A stretch of DNA of 64,000 bases from Liolophura sinensis (lineage: Eukaryota; Mollusca; Polyplacophora; Chitonida; Chitonidae), in assembly GCF_032854445.1 (NCBI RefSeq), contig NC_088295.1, forward strand, positions 6,264,501 to 6,328,500. The letters are read 5' to 3'. This document shows, piece after piece, positions 10,101 to 20,900 of this stretch. The notes below the pieces were generated by a model. It was not told the DNA's origin and did no database searches. It saw only the letters and a program-made list of their open reading frames with translations. Each line of letters starts with the position of its first letter. Within the stretch, counting starts at the first letter, position 1. The translations under genes and the position numbers were made by a program.

Positions 10101-12591
10101 ATGTAGTTTTGAGTTACTACAATTTGTACGACCTACAAATTGCCTAAGACCTAGTCCATACACAACAACACGAATGCTGTGTACTTTACTGGTGGTGAAA
10201 AAATCTGAATCTGAATTATTTGGAAGTGATTTTCTGCATGTTTGATTTTGATGTGTGTTTCTTTGGCACTTCTCCACATTAACATTCCCAATATTACGTG
10301 AAAAATAAATATCAACCATACAGTTATATATGGTATTATTCAAGGCTGTATTAAATCATGTCTTCATTATAAATTTCTTTAAAAATATCTGCCAACTAAG
10401 TTGTTTTCATGAAACTGATAGGTGTAATTAAAAAGTGAGAACAGGCAGACTGAGAGTATTTCACAGGGTTGGATAGCATTCTGTAAACTTAAATAAAGAC
10501 CAGGGAATTGGACTCTTTAACCGTAATGGGAAATGCAATATGTCATAATCGGGAATGGAGAAGCTAACACGTGCTATTTTGCCCTCAAAATAGTTGTTAA
10601 ATATTATTGGCTAATACTTAAAATTTATTTATTTATTTATTTGCTTGTATGTTTATTGTTCAGCATCAGCTTAACGTTTCCTCTACCCAAGTGCTGTAAA
10701 CGTCTTTGGTTGAAGGAAACAGGGTAATCCCAATCCACACTGACCATACCATCACAATCGACATGGATCATGCTATAATAATCGACACGGATCATACCAT
10801 CACAATCGACATGGATTATGCTATAATAATCGACACGGATCATACCGTCACAATCGACATGGATCATGCTATAATAATCGACACGGATCATACCGTCACA
10901 ATCGACATGGATCATGCTATAATAATCGACATGGATCATACCATCACAATCGACATGGATCATGCTATAATAATCGACACGGATCATACCATCACAATCG
11001 ACATGGATCATGCTATAATAATCGACACGGATCATACCATCACAATCGACATGGATCATGCTATAATAATCGACACGGATCAAGGCGTTACAATCGACAC
11101 GATCATGTCGCCACAATCGAGACTGGTTATGCTATTAAAATCGACATGAATCGAGCTGTCACAATCGACATGGACAAAGCCATTACAATCGACACGGGCT
11201 ATACAGTCACAATCGACACGGATCATACCGTCACAAATGACACGACTCATACAGTTACAATCGACACTGATTATGTTATCACAATCGACATGGACCGTGC
11301 TTTCACAATCGACACGGACAAAACCGACACAATCGACACGGACAAAGCCGTCAAAAACGACATTGATAATACTATCACAATCGACACGGATCACGCTATC
11401 ACAATCGACACGGATCATACTGTCACAAACGACACAGATCATACCGTCACAATGGGCATGAATGATGCTGTCACAAACGACACTGTACAACACTGTGACT
11501 CAGTAGGCTTTCTTTTGTCCCCCTGCTTGTGACAGTCTGATGTGGACGATAAACACTACACCTATGACCTAGTAAGCCTACGTTTGCCTCGTACCCAGCC
11601 TGATGTGGACTATAAACATTAACCTGATGACTCAGTAGGCCTATGTTTGTCCCTTGCCTATCCTGATGTGGACTAAACACTACACTTATGACCTTAAATA
11701 CCTACTTTTCTCCCTTGCCCAGACAGATGTGGCCTATAAACACTACACTTGTGACCTAGCAGGCCTGCCTTTACCAGCCTGATGTGGACTAAACACTACA
11801 CACGTGTCCTAATAGGCCTACTTTTGCCCCATACTCAGCCTGGTTTATAAAGCACTTTGCTTGTGACAGTGGGCCTTACCCAGCCTGATGTGGTCTGTGA
11901 AGGCAGCTACCGGGACCCCTGAAATCATGGTGCCATATGCAAACAGCAGTATCAAAATCTTGACGTCTGAAACAGAAAATTTCTTCAGTTTTGGCCACGA
12001 AATATTTACACACTATTTGAGTATTAGTCGAACAGTACGACACATGTGCACATTAAAATTCATAAAGCAATTCCTAGCATAAAAATATTTAAGAAAGGTA
12101 CTATTTTTTACAGAGATAATTTGCTTGCTAAATGTGATTGATGAGTACTGACAATGGCCGACATGTTTTCTGCTGTTTCCCGACTGTGGGTAGATAACAA
12201 CTATTCCGAAACAAGGCTGTGCGCAAAGCTGATTACGAAAAATTGATAAAGTATAGGGAACATTTAGTTTTGAGATTCAACACACCAAACGCCTGCGCTA
12301 AGAGATTGATAAATACTATATCACTTGTTTGGGGGTTTTGAAGCGAAATCGCATGAAAACTGCAGTACATGGAATTGTTGTCTTGTCATCTATAGATTAA
12401 AAGTTAGCCAAAGTATTAAGTGTAGTGAGACAAACAGTCAATCAATCAAGACAACGAAGACGTCAGCAAGTAAACTGAAGTGCATGAATGTCCACTCTTC
12501 TGCTTCCGCAACATCATCAGCCTGATCATCTGTTCCGCAGGCTGACAAACAATCTGCCTGTCCACAGGTGAGTGTCGAACTTACCTGGCAT
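864..12591 (-). CDS. iGluR gene A, ionotropic glutamate receptor subunit, 14 coding exons, 835 aa
   Basis: Subunit of a ligand-gated cation channel in the plasma membrane, with an extracellular ligand-binding site. Exons joined on the minus strand: 12591-12585, 11966-11880, 8689-8534, 7576-7319, 7190-6988, 6317-6129, 5739-5581, 4863-4642, 4211-4111, 3106-3016, 2758-2431, 2047-1830, 1513-1263, 1101-864. All introns are GT-AG and the frame closes exactly. Layout: signal peptide about 1-24, amino-terminal domain to about 426, S1 427-543, M1 544-565, pore loop about 587-601, M3 613-637 with [14 protein letters not shown]2 to about 798, M4 799-821, 14-residue tail. Seen directly: the ligand carboxylate-binding Arg (R506 in GITAERERGIDF), Asp713 at the amino-binding position (FMVDKAQLEY), Thr666, and Glu599 at the Q/R site. 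Length is slightly below the usual 850-1000 aa because the tail is short. Family assignment is firm, subclass is not. Gene B lies divergently about 5.3 kb away. Confidence 0.93.
1263..1513 (-). CDS. gene A exon 13: S2 ligand-binding segment
   Basis: 251 nt, identical in length to B12 and C12. Encodes YREIWRKIQDGP through VDKAQLEYLVKRNC and FPEDSP. It carries the Asp that contacts the ligand amino group. Donor CCA|GTGAGT, phase 2. Confidence 0.95.
1830..2047 (-). CDS. gene A exon 12: M3 gate helix and start of S2
   Basis: 218 nt. Encodes SSRMILAFWWLFTILIV followed by [13 protein letters not shown], the invariant iGluR gate motif. Ends TGTNIYSLFR before GTATGT, phase 0. Confidence 0.97.
2431..2758 (-). 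CDS. gene A exon 11: ligand Arg, M1 and pore loop
   Basis: Encodes ELDFGIGPFGITAERER, with the ligand carboxylate Arg, then FTTPFMEDGIGI, M1 and the pore loop ending ASLMEQG. The donor splits the Gly codon after EQ (phase 1). The Q/R-site residue is Glu. Confidence 0.96.
3016..3106 (-). CDS. gene A exon 10: S1 ligand-binding segment
   Basis: 91 nt, as in B9 and C9. Encodes YRLVEPLDSQWG and NGSFNGIVGMVNRK, equivalent to the 'G-x-W-x-G-M-(V/I)-G' strand of S1. Confidence 0.94.
3336..3950. repeat. 44-bp minisatellite in gene A intron 9
   Basis: About 13 tandem copies of a roughly 44-bp unit containing AGCATCATCAGGATACTG and TTTTCATGATCAC. Copies differ by substitutions and small deletions. It lies wholly inside the intron between exons 9 and 10. 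Confidence 0.9.
4111..4211 (-). CDS. gene A exon 9: S1 ligand-binding segment
   Basis: 101 nt, the same length as B8 and C8. Encodes AVPFVRVNTS and YDGFCVDILNELALQLNF, the 'Y-x-G-(Y/F)-C-x-D-(L/I)-L-x-E-L' S1 signature. Its 5' edge and acceptor are repeated in the intron just upstream in the transcript. Confidence 0.95.
4212..4500. repeat. three copies of the exon 9 acceptor region in gene A intron 8
   Basis: The first bases of exon 9 plus its acceptor (plus strand: GGACAAATGGTACGGC then CTGAAATAAGGCAGAG) recur with changes near 4279, 4371 and 4456, a period near 90 bp. Each copy keeps an exon-edge-like part and most keep the CTGAA acceptor side. Confidence 0.8.
4642..4863 (-). CDS. gene A exon 8: end of amino-terminal domain and linker
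   Basis: 222 nt in phase 0/0. Encodes LKSSGLTGELYFDADG, matching the 'GLTG-x-I-x-F-D-x-x-G' motif that closes the amino-terminal domain, and ends TFIIGTKE at the linker into S1. Confidence 0.94.
5581..5739 (-). CDS. gene A exon 7: amino-terminal domain
   Basis: 159 nt in phase 0/0, the same length as B exon 6. Encodes PKDAYLIDALIALANIVYL, with the conserved D-A helix and a Cys at codon 33, ending GEPVMEGLRK. Donor AAG|GTACTC. Confidence 0.92.
6129..6317 (-). CDS. gene A exon 6: amino-terminal domain
   Basis: 189 nt in phase 0/0, the same length as B exon 5. Starts ASDLNLFTHQYFWILVRNDL, the usual 'aromatic-aromatic-W-I/V' strand of iGluR amino-terminal domains, and ends VPDIK before GTACAG. 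Confidence 0.92.
6988..7190 (-). CDS. gene A exon 5: amino-terminal domain
   Basis: Encodes LQIKTLLFNLSSHF through SNNNTHQILDI and ends in phase 0 at ATA|GTAAGT. It follows exon 4 in frame (G plus GC gives Gly). Homologous to B exon 4 (170 nt) and C exon 4 (188 nt). This is the most length-variable exon of the family. Confidence 0.9.
7319..7576 (-). CDS. gene A exon 4: amino-terminal domain lobe
   Basis: 258 nt, the same length as B exon 3 and C exon 3. Encodes VCEILQEGVSGLLTF and then the 'DWNKVAIFYDHTFG' strand typical of periplasmic-binding-like lobes. Phase 1 on both sides, with donor TTTG|GTAAAT. Confidence 0.92.
8534..8689 (-). CDS. gene A exon 3: start of amino-terminal domain
   Basis: Acceptor TTTAG|GT and donor GAAG|GTAGGT, phases 1 and 1, matching B exon 2 and C exon 2. 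Encodes GLLLENPDGGEL onward, with three N-glycosylation sequons (NHS, NVS, NHT), as expected for an extracellular domain. The open frame runs upstream to an ATG at 8771, but the homologous intron position argues against using it as the start. Confidence 0.85.
9010..10135. repeat. 50-bp minisatellite with a 300-bp higher-order repeat, gene A intron 2
   Basis: About 22 copies of a 50-bp unit containing GTACATCAGGTGTCCTGGTC. A block of six units from about 9,405 is repeated without visible change 300 bp later (to about 10,025), so the newest growth step copied six units at once. Open frames in it are by-products. Confidence 0.93.
10735..11500. repeat. 24/48-bp minisatellite, gene A intron 2
   Basis: Alternating 24-bp units containing ATCGACAYGGATCAT. 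Nearly regular 48-bp dimers run to about 11,090, with more diverged units after that. The unit is a multiple of three without stops, so it translates on both strands as ID-D-H-rich repeats. I see no sign that it is coding. Confidence 0.9.
11520..11880. repeat. about six ~62-bp units carrying a copy of the gene A exon 2 donor
   Basis: Units contain plus-strand CCAGCCTGATGTGGACTA. The real exon edge at 11,880 reads ACCCAGCCTGATGTGG. On the transcript strand this is CCACATCAGGCTGG followed by GTAAGG at the real donor and by GTACGAGG in one unit. The array sits directly downstream of the exon in the transcript. Confidence 0.8.
11880..11966 (-). CDS. gene A exon 2: signal peptide core
   Basis: An 87-nt exon with a textbook acceptor (TTTTCTGTTTCAG) and donor CTGG|GTAAGG. 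It encodes a hydrophobic run, VKILILLFAYGTMISG, then a VPVAA cleavage-like site. It ends in phase 1, exactly as the signal-peptide exons of genes B and C do. Its only internal ATG would give too short a signal, hence exon 1. The exon edge and donor recur in the array just downstream (11,520-11,880). Confidence 0.7.
12585..12591 (-). CDS. gene A exon 1: start codon in a 7-nt coding segment
   Basis: ATGCCAG is followed by the strong donor GTAAGT. Joined to exon 2 it reads M-P-D-V-K-I-L-I-L-L, a good signal-peptide start. No other ATG occurs upstream in this frame before the frame closes near 12,714, so the rest of the exon would be 5' UTR. Found by needing an upstream exon that ends in phase 1. 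Confidence 0.62.
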
Positions 12592-15500
12592 TGCCTGTCC
12601 CGTGCCCTGGTCACTAGACGGTTTTTCTTTGACTATCAGAAAGTAGGTGCTGGTACCTGGGGAGACGAGCCGGTCGCTGATGTCATCCGGGACACAGCGC
12701 CTCCGTGCTTCCACACCGTCTTAACTCTCCAGAGATTCCGCCCAGTAGGTAGAGTGCGTTCATCCACACAAGCCTATCCCTGGTCATGCCACGATTCAAC
12801 TCTCACAAACTTCCCACAGAAAGCTTCAACCTCGGTGCAGGGAATTTAAGATCACTATCGATGGAATCTTATACGGTAAAAGTACACAGATTCTGCAGAG
12901 TTGATGACAATATAGGGGTCTTGGCAATTGTGATGACTGTGCCTTGGACTGTGTGGACACGACGGGTGTCAACATCCGCTTAGAAACCCAAGCGGATCGG
13001 CATGACGCGGATGTGTATGAAAAGCAGATTCTAACTGGCACAAGTGTACGCAATCTATAATAATCTCAAGTTTTAAGCACACTCACGCGTTTATTTTGTG
13101 TTAGCAAGTGTAATGTTCAAGGTCATATTTTACCGAGTGCTTTGGGTGCAAACATATGGGAAATAATGTGTCTTAAAAAGAAATTGGTAACCAGTCACAT
13201 ACGCTCTCTTCGTCAGTTATTACCTTTACACCAGTTTCCCTTGTTGCTCACGTCACCGTATTTCCGACGAACTTTTTATCAAACTGTAAAAAAGACTCAC
13301 TGGTTAAGAATTAAATAGCTGTGAATGTTCAATGGATGGCTGGCCGGAATTCTGGCGTAACGGATCACTTGTCATGTGTTTGATGTGTTCTCTGATTAAG
13401 GAAAGTCCTAAGAGTTAGTGGCTTGCGGCGATTCCGGCACACTGTTGCTGGAGTTCACCATTGTTCGTATGACGCACACTTGTCAACCTACTAATGGCAT
13501 CAAACCATTACCGTAACGTTGAGAATACCTAGACAGAATAGCAACAGAAGCAGTCTACTCGTGTTAAATCGTTGTCAACATCTGGTCTGTCATGAAATCT
13601 AAACATAAGGGATGGACATCCCTGCTAGACTATATGCGCTATACACACCTATACTATACTACCAGACTAGCCTTAGGCTGAGATCGTGTGTGTTTATTAC
13701 GCCTTGTCATCATGACAGCTTATCACTCAAAACGGTCTATGGAGCACTGAGTTAGCCAGGTATACTCCATTAATCCCTGATAACCCATCTGTCCTATGAA
13801 GGCTGCACCCTGCATGTTCCTGCTGCTAGTGGCGGATTTGTCCTGAGGGTGGACAGGAGATTGGGATTCGGTATCCAGTGTCTTCATGTATACCCCATAT
13901 TTACATTAAATCATGGCCTCATAACTGCGTTCATTGTAGCAGATCGATAACACCAAAATCTATCTGTACAACAGAAACCTGGAACAAAAGCTTCGCTATT
14001 CAATTAAAAACATTTTTAACATTTTATAATAAATTTTCTCCTTTTCATCTTTTTGTGGATAGCTGACCTTGATGTGATGATTAGGAAAATGTTTATTGTT
14101 CGCACTCTCATAATTAAAATTATCACTTTTTTGTGTTCTGTTTGTTTTTTTTTTGTGGTTGTTTTATCAGACTTAACGTAATTCACATTTTCGGACTGAC
14201 AGAAACATTTTACAGACCACGTTTAATATGCAACCAATTACTCCGTCACCATAGCGTTAAGTACAAAGGAAAACCTGCTCTGTTACAGACCATGTTTGAT
14301 ATGTAACCAGTTACTCCGTCACCATAGCGTTAAGTGGGGGGGGGGGGGGGGAAACCTGCTCTGTCACAGACCATGTTTGATATGTAACCAGTTACTCCGT
14401 CACCATAGCGTTAAGCACAAGGGAAAGCCTGCTCTGTTACAGATTATGTTTGACAAGTAATCAGTTACTTCGTGATCATACCGTTAAGTGCTAGGGAAAT
14501 CCTGCTCTGTTACAGACCGTGTTTGATATGTAACCAGTCACCACTCCGTCACCATAACGTTAGGTGCTGGGGGAAAGCCTGCTCTGTTACAGACCGTGTT
14601 TGATATGTAACCAGTTACTCCGTCACAACAGCGTTAACTGCTGGGGGAACCCTACTCTGTTACAGACCGTTTTTGATATGTAACCAGTTACTCTGTGACC
14701 ATAGCGTTAAGTGGGGGGAAATCCTGCTATGTTACAGATTATGTTTGAAAAGTAGTCAGTTACTCCGTGACCAAGGAAAGCCTGCACTGTTACAGACTGT
14801 GTTTGATACGTAGTCAGTTAGTGACCATGGCGTTAAGTATGGGGGAAACCTGCACTGTTACAAACCGTTTGTTATGTAATCATTTACTCCGTGATTCCAG
14901 TGTTTAAGTAGCGATGGGAAAGCCTGCGCTGCTACAGACCGTGTCTATTATGTAACATAGCGTTAAGTACCGATGGGGAAAATCTGCTCTGTTACAGACT
15001 TTGTTTGATATGTAGTCCGTTACTCCGTGAACATAACGATAAATCCAAACGAAAATGGAAAGTCTAATCGCTCAAATCTGTGGGCACGTCATTTTGCTCG
15101 GATGACGTAATACCCTCAGTACATGTTTCTTCTTACGTATGGCCACCGTATACAAAAAAGACTAGGGCCTAGTGTATTAAAAAGGTCATTTCCTAACATC
15201 ACCTTGAGCGTTTGATGCCTGTCAAAATCAAGAAATTTGTGTCTCATGTAGCTGAGAGTAACGCTTTTGAATTAAGATTTTCAGTCTTGTTGTCTGGACT
15301 CTCCTTTAAGGGTATGCTTATATGGTATTTGACAGAAAATGTGCAGATGTTGCATGGCCATATCTTTGTCTCATTTTACACAGCACAAGTAACACATCAC
15401 AAATAATCATCAGAATGAATAGAATTCATTCATCTGGACATATAAAGGCCGTATGCTATTTATTGAAGTCCTCTATCATTGTATTTGGCTATCTTGTAAG

Positions 15501-17885
15501 ACAGTGACATGGCCAAACGTGCAGAACTTTTTAAAATTTTCCACTTAACTACCAAAACGAGGCTTTAATAACACGGCACCTTACCCATAATTCCGAGACT
15601 TTCTAACAATATCAATGTTAAATACAATAAATCATTCAATGTTTCTTGTTTATCTCATATTCACGTCTTCAGCCGTTCAGTGGTATAAACCAGAACACAT
15701 TCAACACTGATGGGAAAATGAGGATCATTGTACCTGATAAATAATACAAGTATATACAAATAATTAAAACAGGATCTGCAAGTTTTAGTCCATGTCTTTG
15801 TCTTTAATTTACCAGCAAATAAGTAGGTCAAGCTTAATTACTGATTGTTTTATCTATATTGTGTATGTTCGCCGTCTGCTAAAGTTTATGACAAGCCTTT
15901 CGTTGTACTGGGTTTAGGATAAACGATATGGTCGAATGTAATTTTGCAGATATCTGACATAAGCCTGCTGACTCTGATACTACCCTGATTATCTCCCCTT
16001 AAAGCTGAAATAAACGCGCTTCTGTATATGGTATTGTGAGCTGCCAGGCAACACTCAGGTAACAGAATTGCAATGTAACGAAGTACAACTGTATATCGTC
16101 TGTGACACTATTAATTAGTCATTTCTACACTACATACTACACCGAAATTCAAGGTCTTGGAGGGGATGTGTTTTGAATAAAAACTGACCATGAAAATTGT
16201 AACTGAAGCAGAATGTCGTCTTAAAATTCTGAAGCTTCAACATAATACCTAAAGGGACGGCATGTCCTCTCTGGAAAATGAAGTCACATACAAATATGAC
16301 CATTAAATATTGTAAGCTGAAACCCCTCATTTATATCAACAGGGCGTATATATATATTTTTGTTCAGGTCAACACTCTGGCTTTAGACTCACACAATGCA
16401 CTGATAACAGACAACTCAGAAGCAAACAAGGCAAAGTCTGTAATTACATTGTAGTGTTTGCATACCATTTGGCTATCTGGGGATATGTCACACTAGATAA
16501 TGATGGTTCTAGAGGCTGGAAATCTCCGTAACGTGAAAGACATCCAATCTTCCCATAATCATTTGTCTTATATGCCCAAGTCAAATTCATCATCAGTCCG
16601 AGACTTTTGATACATCTGAAACATATTCAAGGCTCTAACTTTAAATCTCAGCCTTAAATCTTCTTTATGTTTGGTTGCATTTGAAGAGCCATGGGCTAAC
16701 CTTTACTGGGATACATGGGAAATGCATTTTTGTATCTTGTTAATTATGCTCATAAAGATTTTACTGACATCTCAGTGAGACGAAATAAAGCTGCAAATAC
16801 TGAGACGCTTGTCCACATCCGGAAGCTGTTGCTCGTTCGGACTGAATGATTTATATGTGACAGACACAAGAGAACTTGCAAAAGTCTTTGAAGAGCCAAG
16901 TCTCGGGAAAGTCTACTGATTTAATTGTCTTCTTCGCTTATTGTTCCATTACAATAGTCACAAATCAATAAGCCATTGCCCTTAGCTACAGTGGATATCG
17001 TGATCCGCCAGTTATGGTTTATACATGGGCTAACTGTTTATTGGCGGAGTCGCTTTGAACCACCCCTTTAAGAAACAAACAATTTGGATCTCTTTGAACT
17101 GGAGGGGATACATCACCGTATCATAGGTTATCAGTTTTCTCGGAGCCCTGTGGGTAGTTATTAATTATTAACACTATCGTGTCAGCCTTAGGCCTCCCAA
17201 AGTATTACTTTGCTGTTGTGATTTGTTAGTGATGGTGCACGCACTACATCGTGGGGGGGGGACGGGCCCGGAGATGAGGGTGAATGGAGGAGTATGGAAA
17301 TTGACGGCTACTTGATGTTAGCTGGCCTCCACTACACGACATGCCGCGCTAGCCAGAACGTGTGAAATTCACAGGTGATGTATGGTAGTCCAAAGAAGAG
17401 GTTTGATCGAACCATAAATTGTCTGGGTTGTAACTTTCTCCATGTAGAATGCTAGCTGTAAGTCAATTCCGAGTACGCCATTTCGCAAGGATTTCTACCG
17501 GCCATGCTCTTTCTGCTCATATGTTTAACAATTTTACTTTAGTCCTGCCAGAAAAATTAGCACCCAGTCATCAGCAACGCTAATTGAACTGATGATGTCA
17601 AATGAATTACCGCTGAAGCTGGAAACGGCTGGTTAACCTCGGTCATTTCTTTCTACCAACAACGATTGCTACTCTCACACTGCAGGTAGACAGAGCCGCG
17701 TTTAGACATCGGTCACGACCGCCGGTCAGTCGTACCACAGATCAGTTGTCCTCGATCTAGATGACATATCAGTGATTACAAATTCATCAATGCGTTACCA
17801 TGACAACCAGTGATACATTGTCGTCTGCAGGACTGTGATGCTCGGTTTCCTGATGACGATCTTCTTGAGAGGAGTTGGTGTAAAC
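12592..17885. other. 5.3-kb divergent interval between genes A and B
   Basis: Should hold the promoters of A (minus) and B (plus) and the 5' UTR of A. Contains a 75-bp-unit array at 14.2-15.05 kb and otherwise AT-rich unique sequence. Around 12,600-13,050 there is GC-richer, exon-like sequence, part of which I take as the 5' UTR of A exon 1. No protein similarity recognised. Confidence 0.5.
14205..15055. repeat. ~75-bp minisatellite upstream of genes A and B
   Basis: About 11 copies of a unit containing CTGTTACAGACCGTGTTTGA and CCATAGCGTTAAGT. Copies are diverged and end in shortened units. A run of some 16 G interrupts one copy near 14,335-14,351. Confidence 0.88.
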
Positions 17886-17955
17886 ATGGCAGGTGTCGTG
17901 CTTCCCCTCTCCCTCGTCGCTCTGCTCTTTAGTAAAGCTGATGCAATAACTGTGG
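17886..17955 (+). CDS. gene B exon 1: signal peptide
   Basis: MAGVVLPLSLVALLFSKADA is a clean signal peptide, and the ATG sits in a good context (AAACATGG). Donor GTGG|GTAAGT, phase 1. An in-frame ATG at 17838 would add 16 residues. I prefer 17886 because of its context and the signal-peptide length. Confidence 0.85.
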
Positions 17956-20900
17956 GTAAGTCCTCACAATACTTTATTATCATTCGGTATATAGGTTTGA
18001 TATGGAATACTCTCTGTAATGATCTTAACTAGCTGTACGCCATTTTTCATGACAAGATGCATATGTATAATATACCCATAACCCAGCATAGAAGATATGC
18101 ATATTTGTCACGGGCCGTTGAAATATCGATATCTTAACAGCAAATAACGAACGTAAATGCACTATGGCCTGAACCTTTACCCACACCGACATTAACATAT
18201 ACTATATGACTTCAGAACTCATAACCATTGCCCCACTGACTATTTACAGTGTGTACCGGAAAACCGTAGTACACATTCCGCAGTTTACAATGTACCACCA
18301 TCCAGCTTACCCAGTTTCAAATGTAGATCATTTAACACCATCACACATTACCCAGTAACAGTGTACATTATCTAACCGCAGTACACATTTCCTGTTGTGA
18401 ACACCAACTAAAATCGAATCACGTTAAAAAGTGTCAGTATGCAGCATCAAACCCCACAGAAACATTATCCGGCATCAATGTACTCTGTCTAGCCGCAGTA
18501 CACATTGCACTGTTAGTGTTTGTTATACAACATAAACCCACATTACGCAAAGTGCACCATCCAACTTGCATACACAAAGCCTATAGTTCATGTACAAGGG
18601 GCCTACACTATCAAATTACAGCACACTTTGTCTGGTGTTAGCGCACACCGTCGAGCTTAAATCTCAACCTAAGTACACCATACCCAGTATCCGTGTGTAA
18701 CATCCATCTTCACTCTCAGCCTCAGCGCACACTGAACGGTGTCAGTAACAGTTGTCCAGTGTAAGTGTACCCCCTTCAACCTTAGCACAATTTATTTCGT
18801 ATCAGTGTGCACCATCCAATCCCATTAAGCCACAGTTTTCCCCCTGTACACATTACTCTAGTTTTTTGTACAACACCCCACCTCATGGCACAGTGTAAAC
18901 TACACAACTTATCCGTGGAACCCACATCAAACAGCCATGCCAGTCTGTCTCACACTGTCCAATGTTATCACACTCTACCCTGAGCCTCTGTAACCCAGTG
19001 CCAGTGCACATTATGGTGAATCCTCGAACCAGCTAACCTAAGAAAACAATAACTCAGAGTCAAATTAGGCTGTCCAACCTCAGAACACTTAACCAAGTGT
19101 CAGTGTACACCATCCAACTTTAGAACAGATAACCCTGTGTCAATGTACACCATCCAACCTCAGAACGGTTAACCAAGTGTCAGTGTACACCATTCAACCT
19201 GAACACATAAACAGGTGCAGCTGGAACACAGCCGTTACGACTAATTTTTCTCTGCTTGACTCCCGAGCTTAGACAGTGACAGCAGTTGCATATAGACGTT
19301 TTTCTGAAAGTGAATTAGAGATAATGGTCCATTTTCTCATCGATAAAATATTTGTAGCACAATATGAAGCAAGCAATCCCGTGCGTGGTGCGCTAAAATG
19401 TATAATTGTGTGTTGTCCGCAGAGAATCAATGTAAGGAAACATCATCCAGATAATGCTTATAGAATGCATCACTGTGGGTAAACAGATTGCAAACATGCA
19501 GAAGTTAAATGCTTTCATGATTTCTTCACAGTGAAACCAGCCCAGCTTAACCGGGCTCGAAGCAAAAGTTGTTGTATGTGTGAATAGGCCTATGTATGAT
19601 ATATTCTGTCGTTGTACGTTGTATTGGGAAATGACCTTGAGAATATTGTCCTGGAACGCCAGTTTTGGTTGGCGACACGAATGCGTGTTTTGTCCCCTAG
19701 ATTCGGAATATGGTATACAGTGTTTAACCTGTCTCAAGCACTTGAGACTTCCTGTTGAAAAATTTATTTCTTTAAGAGGAACTATGCACTTTGAGATTCT
19801 TTATTAAAAAATAATGCCCATTTTTGTTGTTTTTAAAATTTACAGGCAGTTTTCTTACGGAAATTAGTAAAGGCCCTAGGACGCAAAACAAATTCACCAA
19901 TAATATTCGCCTTTAGTACATTGGAATTCTCTGCTGTAAAATGGAAAATGCACGCCATACTTTATCTATTATTTTTTATTTAATTTTGACTAAGCGCTTA
20001 AAAAAATTTCATTTACATGATTGACACCAAGATGAATCTCCATTCTTGAATAACAGCCAGAAGATTTGAGAAACCTCAAACTCTACTCGGCTATGGAGAG
20101 AACCAGATTCTACATAGCTGAGCCCGTGCAGGATATTTGTTGTATCCTTCGGTTTAGACCTATCTAATGATTCTGCAATGATCGTATTCGCTGAAATAGT
20201 ATTGAAATGCATGTAGTTTATATGCTAAATACTTGAGAGTGCCATATGCATTCGACTGTAATACTTTTTCAGGTATCATTGTGGAAGACAAAATTGAACT
20301 CCCTGCCCTTTCTAGGGATATCACTGATATGATTGGTCAGTACTCTACCATGACTAATATGACATCACGTGCAGAGTACAACAACGACACAGTACAGCTT
20401 CTATGGCGGAGACTAAGCGTTACTAATGGAATATATGCTTCTCAAGCAGGTGGGGGTTGTTTATGTTCATCATTATGTTCATTTGTAAACTGTATACACT
20501 TTACTTCATTTTATATAATGTAAATATGTATATCTGGGTTATGGTAATCTAATACTGTGCAGTAAATCACTGGTTCCTGTCTAGGGAGCTTGTAATTGTT
20601 TTATATTATACAGATTTTTAAAATGGTCACCTCTGCAAAATATAAATAAACTAAAAGGTATTTGCAGTATGACACAAGAGCCTCTTATAATACTGTCGCT
20701 ATGTTCAGCTTATGCTGGCTTCCTCTCTGATTGTAAATGGGAAGGTCTGCCAGCAAACTGCGTATGGCCGTGGGTTTACTTGGGATCAGGCTCGGTTTCC
20801 TCCCACTATAATGCTTGCAGACATCGTATATTAAGTGAAATATTCTTGAGTACGGCATAAAACACCAATCAAATAAATAGAGCGTTTATACAGTGTGCCA

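Noticed and set aside
9010-10135. CRISPR-like appearance of regular 50-bp repeats
   Set aside because: No variable spacers: the whole unit repeats, as in a minisatellite, and the genome is eukaryotic.
10637-11149. Open frames of ~150 codons with ID-D-H repeats on both strands
   Set aside because: A consequence of the 24-bp unit. Both strands are open, and it lies in gene A intron 2.
12526-12849. Exon-like GC-richer frames, considered as a separate small gene
   Set aside because: No domain recognised. The strong donor at 12,584 and the ATG beside it fit better as the 5' UTR and start of gene A.
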